Source: an uncultured Collinsella sp.
GTDB taxonomy: Bacteria > Actinomycetota > Coriobacteriia > Coriobacteriales > Coriobacteriaceae
Assembly (NCBI GenBank): GCA_900551625.1
Contig: URWZ01000104.1
Coordinates: 1-6,217, forward strand
Length of the DNA stretch: 6,217 nucleotides
Reading direction: 5' to 3'
In this document: one piece after another, positions 1 to 5,556 of the stretch
Layout of the letters: each line of letters starts with the position of its first letter
How positions within the stretch are numbered: the stretch's first letter is position 1
Made by a program: the position numbers and the translations under genes
The notes under the pieces: generated by a model
What the model was told of the DNA's origin: nothing
What the model saw: only the letters and a program-made list of their open reading frames with translations
Databases searched by the model: none

Positions 1-1146
1 ACGCCGTCCAAGATTGATGCGGCGGTGGACCGCTATCACGTCTTTGGTCGCGTGACGCCGCAGCAAAAGCGCGAACTCGTGCAGGCGCTCAAGCGTCGCG
101 ACCATACCGTTGCCATGACGGGCGACGGCGTCAACGACGTGCTGGCGCTCAAGGAGGCCGACTGCTCCGTGGCCATGGCCGCCGGTTCCGATGCTGCGCG
201 CAACGTGGCCGAGATCGTGCTGGTCGACAACGATTTTGCCTCGATGCCCGCCGTGGTGGCTGAGGGCCGTCGCTCCATCAACAACCTGCAGCGCTCTGCG
301 GCGCTGTTCTTGACTAAGACGCTGTTCTCGATGGGCCTGGCGGCGCTGTGCATCGCGTTTCCGCCGTATCCCTTCGAGCCGATTCAGATGACACTCATCA
401 ACTTCTTCTGCATCGGCGCGCCGGGCTTTGTGCTGGGTTTGGAGCCCAACAAAACCCGCGTGAAGGGGTCATTCTTGACCAACGTGCTCAAGCGTGCGTT
501 GCCGGCGTCGCTGGCGGTTATTATGGCTGCGGCGCTCGATATCTTTGTAGCGCGCGTGTTTGGCTTTAACCAGCTCACGCTTTCGACCATGTGCCTGCTT
601 ACGTCGTGTGCGGCGAGCGTGAGTCTGATCTGGCGTATCTCGCAGCCGCTTACGCCCTTGCGTGTGGTGCTTTTTGTGTTTGTCGTCGTCGGCATCCTGG
701 CGGGTGTTATCGGATTCCCGCAGCTGCTGTCCATCGCCAACCTGTCGACGGGTGAGGCGGTTATCTTACTGGCGATCGTCGTCTTTACCTGCACGGTGTT
801 CTTTAAGCTCGCCACGATGATGGATTCGCTTAAGCCGCGTCGTCGCCATGCTGCCACCGGCTTTGGCCGCGGCGTTCGCGTCCGTCTGGGTCGTGGCGGC
901 GGCAAGGTGAGCTCGACGGGCTCAACTGCCCAGCGTTTTGCCAAGCGCGTCGCCGCCGATATGGCGCAGCGCCGTGAGGAGCGCACCGCTCGCGAGGCCG
1001 AGGTTCGCGCGCTCGAGGGTGTGGAAAAGGCCCAGCCCAAGAAAAAGAAGGGCACGGGCGTCACTCGCTCGCGTGTGACCAAGTCCGCCCAGGGCATTAA
1101 GGTCTCGATGCCGAGCAAGAAGAAAAAGCCCGCAAATAAAGCCTAG
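1..1146 (+). CDS. P-type cation-transporting ATPase, CtpE-like, C-terminal part (5' truncated)
   Basis: This is the last 381 residues of a P-type ATPase; the reading frame is open from base 1, so the start, the actuator domain and the DKTGT phosphorylation site lie upstream of the window. Seen: the end of the P domain with GRVTPQQK (about residues 16-23) and the hinge motif TGDGVND at 40-46, whose aspartates help bind Mg2+. Six hydrophobic segments follow, at about 102-120, 128-148, 165-187, 192-211, 220-239 and 252-272, fitting M5-M10 of the family. The wording around the hinge and the LFLTKT start of M5 recall actinobacterial CtpE (a Ca2+ uptake ATPase in mycobacteria); substrate specificity here is inference. 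Residues 278-381 form a very basic cytoplasmic tail with KKKK at 347-350 and 373-376, unusual for the family. Ends in TAG. A 120-base gap separates it from the next gene, so co-transcription is doubtful. Confidence 0.93.
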   Translation, partial: TPSKIDAAVDRYHVFGRVTPQQKRELVQALKRRDHTVAMTGDGVNDVLALKEADCSVAMAAGSDAARNVAEIVLVDNDFASMPAVVAEGRRSINNLQRSAALFLTKTLFSMGLAALCIAFPPYPFEPIQMTLINFFCIGAPGFVLGLEPNKTRVKGSFLTNVLKRALPASLAVIMAAALDIFVARVFGFNQLTLSTMCLLTSCAASVSLIWRISQPLTPLRVVLFVFVVVGILAGVIGFPQLLSIANLSTGEAVILLAIVVFTCTVFFKLATMMDSLKPRRRHAATGFGRGVRVRLGRGGGKVSSTGSTAQRFAKRVAADMAQRREERTAREAEVRALEGVEKAQPKKKKGTGVTRSRVTKSAQGIKVSMPSKKKKPANKA

Positions 1147-1179
1147 TCCCAGTCGCCCCGGGGATGATTTTTCTGGCGA
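1145..1179 (+). terminator. Possible weak terminator after the P-type ATPase gene
   Basis: Just after the ATPase stop codon, TCCC (1147-1150) can pair with GGGA (1161-1164), and a run of five T follows at 1168-1172. Alternatively TCGCC (1153-1157) can pair with GGCGA (1175-1179). Both stems are short (4-5 bp), so this is only a candidate. The 8-base palindrome CCCCGGGG at 1156-1163 lies inside it. Confidence 0.22.
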
Positions 1180-1221
1180 TGTTGAATTGGTGCCTTGCTC
1201 CTGTGGGGGCGTGGCGATGTT
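1174..1221 (+). repeat. 10-bp direct repeat TGGCGATGTT upstream of the zinc-ribbon gene
   Basis: The decamer TGGCGATGTT occurs at 1174-1183 and again at 1212-1221, 38 bases apart. The second copy overlaps the TG of the putative extended -10 and its first base. The position would suit a regulator's half-sites, but no regulator is known and the match may be chance. Confidence 0.4.
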
Positions 1222-1226
1222 ATGCT
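1218..1226 (+). promoter_or_regulatory. Putative extended -10 promoter for the zinc-ribbon membrane protein
   Basis: TGTTATGCT has the TGn extension followed by a -10 hexamer TATGCT (1221-1226), 40 bases before the chosen GTG start. There is no good -35 at 16-18 bases; the nearest TTG-type hexamer, TTGCTC at 1195-1200, would give a 20-base spacer. An extended -10 can compensate for a poor -35. Transcription would start near 1233. Confidence 0.42.
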
Positions 1227-1256
1227 CTAACCTCGACTGTACGAATTGCTCCGAAA

Positions 1257-1264
1257 AGAGGAAG
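1257..1264 (+). promoter_or_regulatory. Ribosome binding site deciding the GTG start at 1267
   Basis: AGAGGAAG lies immediately upstream of GTG 1267, with five bases between AGAGG and the start codon. An in-frame TTG at 1246 would give seven more residues, but it has no purine-rich site before it and would place this site inside the gene. The GTG start also puts the first zinc-ribbon cysteine at residue 3, as is common in such proteins. Confidence 0.75.
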
Positions 1265-1266
1265 CC

Positions 1267-2421
1267 GTGATCTGCCCGCATTGCCTTAAGACCATAGAGG
1301 ACGGCGCCTCGTTCTGCCCCTATTGCAACGCATACGTTGGTCCGGGCGACGGTCCCGAGCATACCGAGTTCGTATTCTGCGATGGTTGTGGCGCACGCCT
1401 GTCCCCGCATGATCGCACCTGTCCCAAGTGCGGGCGCCCCGCCCCGGGCATCCTTTCCAAAGACGCGGCTGCATCCGATCTGGCAGCAGGCCGCACGGCC
1501 GGCTTTCCGCGCTTGACGCAGGAGCAGATCGATACCGAGGTGCCCCATGCGCCGGCCTCTGCCGCCGCGGTGCTCTCGGATGCCGCCGACCCCAACGAGA
1601 CCTGCGTGCTGCCTGCCTTCGATAAGGACTTTGGCATCCCCAAGGTCGATATCCCCACACCGGTGTCCCTGCGCGATGATGTCCAGCCCAAAAAGCAAAA
1701 GGCCAAGCGCAAGGTCCATTCCGACGAGGATGCCTATCACAAGCACAAGCGCCATATCCCCAAACCGCTTATCGTCATCGCGGTGCTCGCCGCCGTGTGC
1801 GGTGGTGCGTATTGGTTTGTGACTGCCGATCCTATGGGCGTCATGCCCGGCTTCTACGACCAGTTTGGCCAGGCCGCCAAGACCACCTTCCCGTCGCGCC
1901 AAAAGGGCGAGGCCACCGAGAAAGAGTCCAAGCAAAAGGATGCGTCCGAGGTCGTTCAGGAGGAGACCGTCTTAACCGACGACCAGCTCTACACCAGGCT
2001 CGACGGCCTGTACCAGACCATCGTGTCGTACAGCGACGATGATCAGATCGGCGAGGTCATCGATTCGTTTAATAACGGCTATCTGCGTACGCCGCTCTCC
2101 ACCCGCCAGGAGCTGTCGCAGAGCGCCTATGCCCTACGCGATCAGATTAAAAAGACCCAGGATGAGCTCAATAACCTCAAGGTTCAGGACGACACCGTCT
2201 ATGCGGAGGACATCGATCATCTAAAGCAGCTTGCCCAGTGGATGTACGAGCGCGTCGACGTGATCTGCCAGAGCTGGGACATCTCGCTATCCATTCCCGA
2301 CGGTGAGTCGCTGAGCGCTCACCAGAGCGAGATCCTGGCGCCCATCGCACAAGGCGGCAACAGCGCGCTTAACCAGTACGACGCCAACGTGAGCGCATGG
2401 AGACCGCAGCAACGTTCGTAA
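1267..2421 (+). CDS. Double zinc-ribbon, single-pass membrane protein of unknown function
   Basis: A 384-residue protein from the GTG start. Two CxxC-x10-CxxC zinc ribbons open it: C3/C6/C17/C20 and C38/C41/C52/C55. An Ala/Pro/Asp-rich linker runs to about residue 145, then a basic His-rich patch (about 158-166, with HKHKRH), then one hydrophobic helix at about 167-185. The rest, 186-384, should lie outside the membrane: a charged Lys/Glu-rich stalk (about 213-235) followed by a mostly helical domain, with a likely coiled coil at about 289-309. There is no signal peptide; the topology is inferred as zinc ribbons inside and C-terminus outside. The plan resembles Firmicutes TcaA/YvbJ-type envelope proteins in outline only, and I cannot claim homology. 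It probably has its own promoter, and a second promoter lies before the next gene, so it may be monocistronic. The function is not recognised; membrane sensing or scaffolding is a guess from the architecture. Confidence 0.88.
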   Translation: MICPHCLKTIEDGASFCPYCNAYVGPGDGPEHTEFVFCDGCGARLSPHDRTCPKCGRPAPGILSKDAAASDLAAGRTAGFPRLTQEQIDTEVPHAPASAAAVLSDAADPNETCVLPAFDKDFGIPKVDIPTPVSLRDDVQPKKQKAKRKVHSDEDAYHKHKRHIPKPLIVIAVLAAVCGGAYWFVTADPMGVMPGFYDQFGQAAKTTFPSRQKGEATEKESKQKDASEVVQEETVLTDDQLYTRLDGLYQTIVSYSDDDQIGEVIDSFNNGYLRTPLSTRQELSQSAYALRDQIKKTQDELNNLKVQDDTVYAEDIDHLKQLAQWMYERVDVICQSWDISLSIPDGESLSAHQSEILAPIAQGGNSALNQYDANVSAWRPQQRS

Positions 2422-2457
2422 TTTGTTGCCCTCCGGCGGCATAACCTGCGTGCGCAA

Positions 2458-2487
2458 TTGATGGAAGCCCGTGCTTATTGCTACAAT
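2458..2487 (+). promoter_or_regulatory. Sigma-A-type promoter for the isomerase-TPR operon
   Basis: TTGATG (2458-2463) and TACAAT (2482-2487) are separated by 18 bases, and the -10 is preceded by TGC, making it an extended -10. This is the best promoter in the window. Transcription should start near 2494, giving a leader of about 33 bases before the ATG at 2527. Confidence 0.68.
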
Positions 2488-2513
2488 TTGACCAAATATG
2501 CTTTAAACGCACG

Positions 2514-2520
2514 AGGAAGG
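2514..2520 (+). promoter_or_regulatory. Ribosome binding site fixing the isomerase start at 2527
   Basis: AGGAAGG lies six bases before ATG 2527. An upstream in-frame TTG at 2458 would add 23 residues, but it coincides with the -35 hexamer and would make the promoter part of the gene, so it is rejected. Confidence 0.8.
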
Positions 2521-2526
2521 AACCAC

Positions 2527-3069
2527 ATGTTTGGTTTTAAGAAAGAGCTCTACACGCCCGAGTATCAGCTTGCCGGCGATGAGTGCGCGGTGATCGAGAC
2601 GTCGAAGGGCACCATCAAGGTCAAGTTTGACGGCGAGGGCGCCCCCATCCACGTGGCGAACTTCTGCGAGCTTTCCACGATGGGTTTTTACGACGGCCTT
2701 AAGTTCCATCGCTATGTGCCCGGTTTTGTGATCCAGGGCGGCGACCCCAATACCCGCGATATGTCCGGCGCCGATGTCGCCGCCGGCCTTGAGGGCCCCG
2801 ACGGCATGCCCGGTACCGGTGGCCCCGGCTACTGCATCAAGGGCGAGTTCGCTACCAACCCGCGTAACAGCCACGTCGACGGCGCGCTTGCCATGGCACG
2901 TTCCATGGATCCCGATTCCGCAGGTTCGCAGTTCTACTTCTGCCTGGGTGCCCAGCACAACCTCGACTCCGGCTATACCGTATTTGGCACCACGGTCGAG
3001 GGCCTCGACGTCATCTCGCAGCTGCGTGCCGGTGACGAGATCGTCCATGTCGAGATCGTTCACGAGTAA
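2527..3069 (+). CDS. Cyclophilin-type peptidyl-prolyl cis-trans isomerase
   Basis: A 180-residue single-domain cyclophilin that catalyses cis-trans isomerisation of Xaa-Pro bonds. The signature FHRYVPGFVIQGGDP spans residues 60-74. By alignment with human CypA, R62, F67 and Q70 match catalytic or pocket residues R55, F60 and Q63. A second core block is GALAMAR...SQFYF (119-138), and YTVFG (150-154) follows. The CypA Trp121 position is Asn145 and His126 is Tyr150; non-Trp and Tyr at these sites are common in bacterial cyclophilins and suggest weak cyclosporin binding. No signal peptide or membrane segment is seen, so it should be cytoplasmic (PpiB-like). A Gly-rich loop (about 87-101) sits between the two catalytic blocks. 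It is first in a two-gene unit: the TPR gene begins 11 bases after its stop. Its client proteins are unknown. Confidence 0.96.
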   Translation: MFGFKKELYTPEYQLAGDECAVIETSKGTIKVKFDGEGAPIHVANFCELSTMGFYDGLKFHRYVPGFVIQGGDPNTRDMSGADVAAGLEGPDGMPGTGGPGYCIKGEFATNPRNSHVDGALAMARSMDPDSAGSQFYFCLGAQHNLDSGYTVFGTTVEGLDVISQLRAGDEIVHVEIVHE

Positions 3070-3075
3070 AGGGGA
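3068..3075 (+). promoter_or_regulatory. Ribosome binding site of the TPR gene, overlapping the isomerase stop codon
   Basis: AAAGGGGA shares its first two bases with the TAA stop of the isomerase gene and lies five bases before TTG 3081. This supports the TTG start and suggests translational coupling of the two genes. Confidence 0.75.
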
Positions 3076-3080
3076 CTTCC

Positions 3081-4376
3081 TTGAATAGCCAGCTGATCCA
3101 ACAGGGCCGCGCCGCTTATCGCGCGGGTGATTATTCCGCTGCCGCCCAGATGCTCGGTGCGGCAAAGACCCCCGGTGAGATTATGGGCGAGGCCGACCAT
3201 CTGCGCGGCAACGCCTTGATGCACCTGGGCATGTATGCCGAGGCCGCCGAGGCCTACGCCGCCGCCCTCAACGACGGTACCTATGGCAAGCGCGGCGCGC
3301 TGCTTACCAACCGCGGCAAGGCGCTTGCTGCCGTGGGTGACTATGTGACCGCAGCCCAGGCTTTCTCCGCTGCAACGCAGGATGCATCCTATGCCACGCC
3401 GTTTAAGGCCTATCTGGGTCTGGGCAACGCCCTGTTCCAGTCGGGCGATTATGCCAATGCCGGCACCGCCTTCCGTCAGGCTGCCATCGATGGCGCCAAC
3501 CCGGCTCCCGCCGCCGCCCTCGGCGATCTTGGCCGCTGCTTCATTAAGCTCGGCCGTCCGGCAGACGCCGTAGAGACCTACCGCACGGCCATTGACTTTG
3601 CCGGTCCGCGCGATGACACGCGTGCGCTTAACGCCGGTATGGGCGAGGCGCTCTCTGCCGCCGGTCGCCCCTCTGACGCGCTCGATGCCTTTAACGCCGC
3701 CACCGCCGATGGCATCTACCAGCTCACGCCCGAGCAGGCCGACGAGCTTGCCCGCGTGCACGATTCCCTCGCTGCTCTTTCGGCCCAGACGGCCATGGCC
3801 ACGGCGCCGGCTCCCGCGATGGATGCTCCCGCCGTCGACCCGCTCGACCCCACGGGTGCTACCGGTCAATTTATGCCCGACCCCTCGGACACCGGCTTCT
3901 TCACCCTGTCCGAGTCCGAGATGGTTCAGCAGGACCGCAAGGAGGCCAAGGTCCGTCGTCGCCATCGCCACACGGGCCTCAAGGTTTTCTTGGTGCTGCT
4001 TCTGCTGATCGTCATTGCCGCAGGCGGTCTTGGCTTCGCCTACACGCGCGGCCTGGGCTTTCCCTCGCAGGAGTCTGTTGTCACCGACCTGTTCCAGGCT
4101 GCCGGTGACGGCGATACCGCCAAGGCCGAGTCCTGCCTGGCCTCCAGCCTGCCCGAGGACGCCAAGTCGATGATCATTTCCTCGATTCCGCAGGGCGCCA
4201 CCGTCTCCATTGAGGGCATGGATCAGTCTATGACCGAGACCACCGCCAAGGTCAAGGCGTCGCTGTCCAAGGGCGGCGAGCAGGAGTACACCGTCAAGTT
4301 CGTGCGTTCCGACAACCATATCGGTTGGGCCGTCTCCTCGCTCGACATCGATCTCTCGGCTGCTGACAACCAGTAG
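3081..4376 (+). CDS. TPR-repeat, single-pass membrane protein with an extracytoplasmic NTF2-like domain
   Basis: A 431-residue protein from a TTG start, chosen because a good ribosome site sits just before it and the first TPR begins at once. About six TPR-like helix pairs are seen, at roughly 5-28, 38-66, 72-100, 109-137, 144-174 and 181-209, with the usual small-residue and Gly-Asp-Tyr pattern (for example AGDYSAA, VGDYVTA, SGDYANA). TPRs bind partner proteins. A Pro/Ala/Asp-rich linker follows (about 235-285), then a basic patch RRRHRH (292-297), one membrane helix at about 302-322 and an outside domain of about 105 residues. That domain's pattern (a helix with LFQAAGDGD, then beta strands ending in a GWAV-type motif) suggests an NTF2/DUF4878-like fold; this is inference. 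The TPRs should face the cytoplasm. It is coupled to the upstream isomerase and ends in tandem stops TAG TGA. The substrate or partner is unknown; its place before mreB makes a cell-envelope role plausible but unproven. Confidence 0.92.
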   Translation: MNSQLIQQGRAAYRAGDYSAAAQMLGAAKTPGEIMGEADHLRGNALMHLGMYAEAAEAYAAALNDGTYGKRGALLTNRGKALAAVGDYVTAAQAFSAATQDASYATPFKAYLGLGNALFQSGDYANAGTAFRQAAIDGANPAPAAALGDLGRCFIKLGRPADAVETYRTAIDFAGPRDDTRALNAGMGEALSAAGRPSDALDAFNAATADGIYQLTPEQADELARVHDSLAALSAQTAMATAPAPAMDAPAVDPLDPTGATGQFMPDPSDTGFFTLSESEMVQQDRKEAKVRRRHRHTGLKVFLVLLLLIVIAAGGLGFAYTRGLGFPSQESVVTDLFQAAGDGDTAKAESCLASSLPEDAKSMIISSIPQGATVSIEGMDQSMTETTAKVKASLSKGGEQEYTVKFVRSDNHIGWAVSSLDIDLSAADNQ

Positions 4377-4398
4377 TGACCTTATGAGATTTGGCGCT

Positions 4399-4431
4399 GC
4401 CCGGTGCTTCACCGCAAGTGAGGTGCCGGGC
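4399..4431 (+). terminator. 14-bp RNA hairpin between the TPR gene and mreB
   Basis: Bases 4399-4412 pair fully with 4418-4431 around the 5-base loop CGCAA. Three of the 14 pairs are G-U wobbles (4405-4425, 4406-4424, 4408-4422), which form only in RNA read from the + strand. GCGC at 4394-4397 and 4434-4437 can lengthen the stem past a small internal loop. It lies 22 bases after the TPR stop codon. Only two T follow directly, so it may be a weak or factor-assisted terminator, or a 3'-end stabiliser, rather than a classic intrinsic terminator. Confidence 0.6.
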
Positions 4432-4440
4432 TTGCGCTAG

Positions 4441-4446
4441 TATGAT
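4441..4446 (+). promoter_or_regulatory. Putative -10 element of an mreB promoter
   Basis: TATGAT is a near-consensus -10 hexamer, 45 bases before the mreB start, a spacing close to the 39-40 bases seen for the other two putative promoters here. No convincing -35 exists at the right distance; that region is the 3' arm of the hairpin at 4399-4431. The start site would be near 4453. Confidence 0.38.
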
Positions 4447-4481
4447 GGGCTAGTAGTTTTCCAGCAATCATCCAACACATC

Positions 4482-4486
4482 AGGAG
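4482..4486 (+). promoter_or_regulatory. Ribosome binding site deciding the TTG start of mreB
   Basis: AGGAG lies five bases before TTG 4492. The downstream in-frame candidates TTG 4501 and ATG 4504 would be 14 and 17 bases away, too far. The chosen start gives a 347-residue protein, the same length as Escherichia coli MreB. Confidence 0.7.
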
Positions 4487-4491
4487 TTGCG

Positions 4492-5535
4492 TTGTTTTCT
4501 TTGATGGATATGTTCTTCGGTAGCTATGCGGGCGATCTTGCCATCGACCTCGGCACCGCCAACACGCTTGTCTCCGTGCGCGGCAAGGGCATCGTCATTC
4601 GTGAGCCCTCCGTTGTCGCCATCGACAAGAACGATGAGCGCATCCTGGCTGTCGGTATCGAGGCAAAGCGCATGCTCGGCCGTACGCCCGGTAACATTGT
4701 GGCTGTGCGTCCCCTTAAGGACGGCGTCATCGCCGACTTCGACGTTACCGAGGCCATGCTTCGTTATTTTATCGACAAGGCGTCCGAGAAGCGCTATCCG
4801 TGGACCCCGCGTCCGCGCGTTGTCGTCTGCGTCCCCTCCGGTGTCACGTCGGTCGAGAAGCGCGCCGTTTTTGAGGCTACGATCCAGGCCGGTGCCCGCC
4901 AGGCATACCTGATTGAGGAGCCCATGGCCGCTGCCATCGGCGCCGACTTGCCTGTCGAGGAGCCCACTGGCTCCATGGTCATCGATATCGGTGGCGGTAC
5001 CACCGAGGTCGCCGTTATCGCCATGGGCGGTATCGTCGTGTCGCAGTCCATCCGCATTGCCGGTGACGAGTTTGACCAGGCTATCCTTACCCACGTTCGC
5101 GATGCCTATAACCTGGCTATCGGCGAGCGCACGGCCGAGGACATCAAGATCAAGGTCGGTTCTGCCGTGCCGCTCAAGGACGAGCTCGACGTCGAGGTCA
5201 ACGGCCGCGACGTGATCACGGGCCTGCCCAAGACCGTGCGCATCGAGAGTGAGGAGATTCGTCGCGCGCTCAACAAGCCGCTCGACGAGATGGCCAAGGC
5301 CGTCAAGGACGCCCTCGACGCCACGCCGCCCGATCTTGCCTCGGACCTTATGTACTATGGCATATTGCTGACCGGTGGCGGCGCGCTGCTGCGCGGTCTC
5401 GACGTGCGTTTGCGCGACGAGACCGGCGTTTCGGTCAACGTTAGCCCTACGGCGCTCGACAACGTCGTCAACGGCTGCGCCCGCGTGCTCGAGGCCAACG
5501 CGTTTGACGGTGGCTTCGTCCAGACCAATGCTTAA
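4492..5535 (+). CDS. mreB: Rod shape-determining protein MreB (bacterial actin)
   Basis: A 347-residue, full-length MreB, the actin-like ATPase that polymerises on the inner face of the membrane and guides lateral wall synthesis with MreC, MreD, RodZ, RodA and PBP2. Seen: phosphate-1 loop AIDLGTANTL (17-26); the family block VRPLKDGVIADF; VVCVPSGVTSVEKRA; LIEEPMAAAIGA, with the conserved glutamates E142/E143 in the catalytic region; phosphate-2 loop IDIGGGTTEVAVI (164-176); the GDEFD block (191-195); IKIKVGSA; and the adenosine motif LTGGGALLRGLD (293-304). The N-terminus MFSLMDMFF is hydrophobic and could aid membrane contact. It starts with TTG. mreC follows after 21 bases, so the two are an operon, probably continuing to mreD and the elongation PBP/RodA genes outside the window. 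A near-consensus -10 and a hairpin precede it, suggesting expression separate from the TPR gene. Confidence 0.98.
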   Translation: MFSLMDMFFGSYAGDLAIDLGTANTLVSVRGKGIVIREPSVVAIDKNDERILAVGIEAKRMLGRTPGNIVAVRPLKDGVIADFDVTEAMLRYFIDKASEKRYPWTPRPRVVVCVPSGVTSVEKRAVFEATIQAGARQAYLIEEPMAAAIGADLPVEEPTGSMVIDIGGGTTEVAVIAMGGIVVSQSIRIAGDEFDQAILTHVRDAYNLAIGERTAEDIKIKVGSAVPLKDELDVEVNGRDVITGLPKTVRIESEEIRRALNKPLDEMAKAVKDALDATPPDLASDLMYYGILLTGGGALLRGLDVRLRDETGVSVNVSPTALDNVVNGCARVLEANAFDGGFVQTNA

Positions 5536-5542
5536 TTTCCAA

Positions 5543-5549
5543 AAGGTGG
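5543..5549 (+). promoter_or_regulatory. Ribosome binding site deciding the TTG start of mreC
   Basis: AAGGTGG lies seven bases before TTG 5557, eight bases after the mreB stop. The only close in-frame ATG, at 5614, has no good site before it and sits in the loop of a hairpin, so TTG 5557 is preferred. Confidence 0.7.
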
Positions 5550-5556
5550 ATTCCAT

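Noticed and set aside
1720..1764. The His/Lys-rich stretch of the zinc-ribbon protein as a metal-binding site
   Set aside because: The His residues are mixed with Lys/Arg right before a membrane helix, which the positive-inside rule explains better; no known metal motif is visible.
922..1935. A 337-codon open frame on the - strand spanning the ATPase end, the gap and the zinc-ribbon gene
   Set aside because: It crosses two well-supported + strand genes and a promoter region, and its translation has no recognisable motif.
2422..2457. A possible terminator after the zinc-ribbon gene
   Set aside because: Only a 3-4 bp GCC/GGC stem can be drawn and no T run follows it.
3060..4412. A 450-codon open frame on the - strand opposite the TPR gene
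   Set aside because: Its Gly/Arg/Leu-rich translation shows no domain, while the + strand has clear TPR repeats, a membrane helix and a ribosome site. It is a compositional shadow.
4480..5556. A long open frame on the - strand (358 codons) opposite mreB
   Set aside because: It mirrors mreB almost exactly, its translation is low-complexity Gly/Asp/His/Leu-rich text without recognisable motifs, and such antisense frames are normal in high-GC genes with strong third-position bias.
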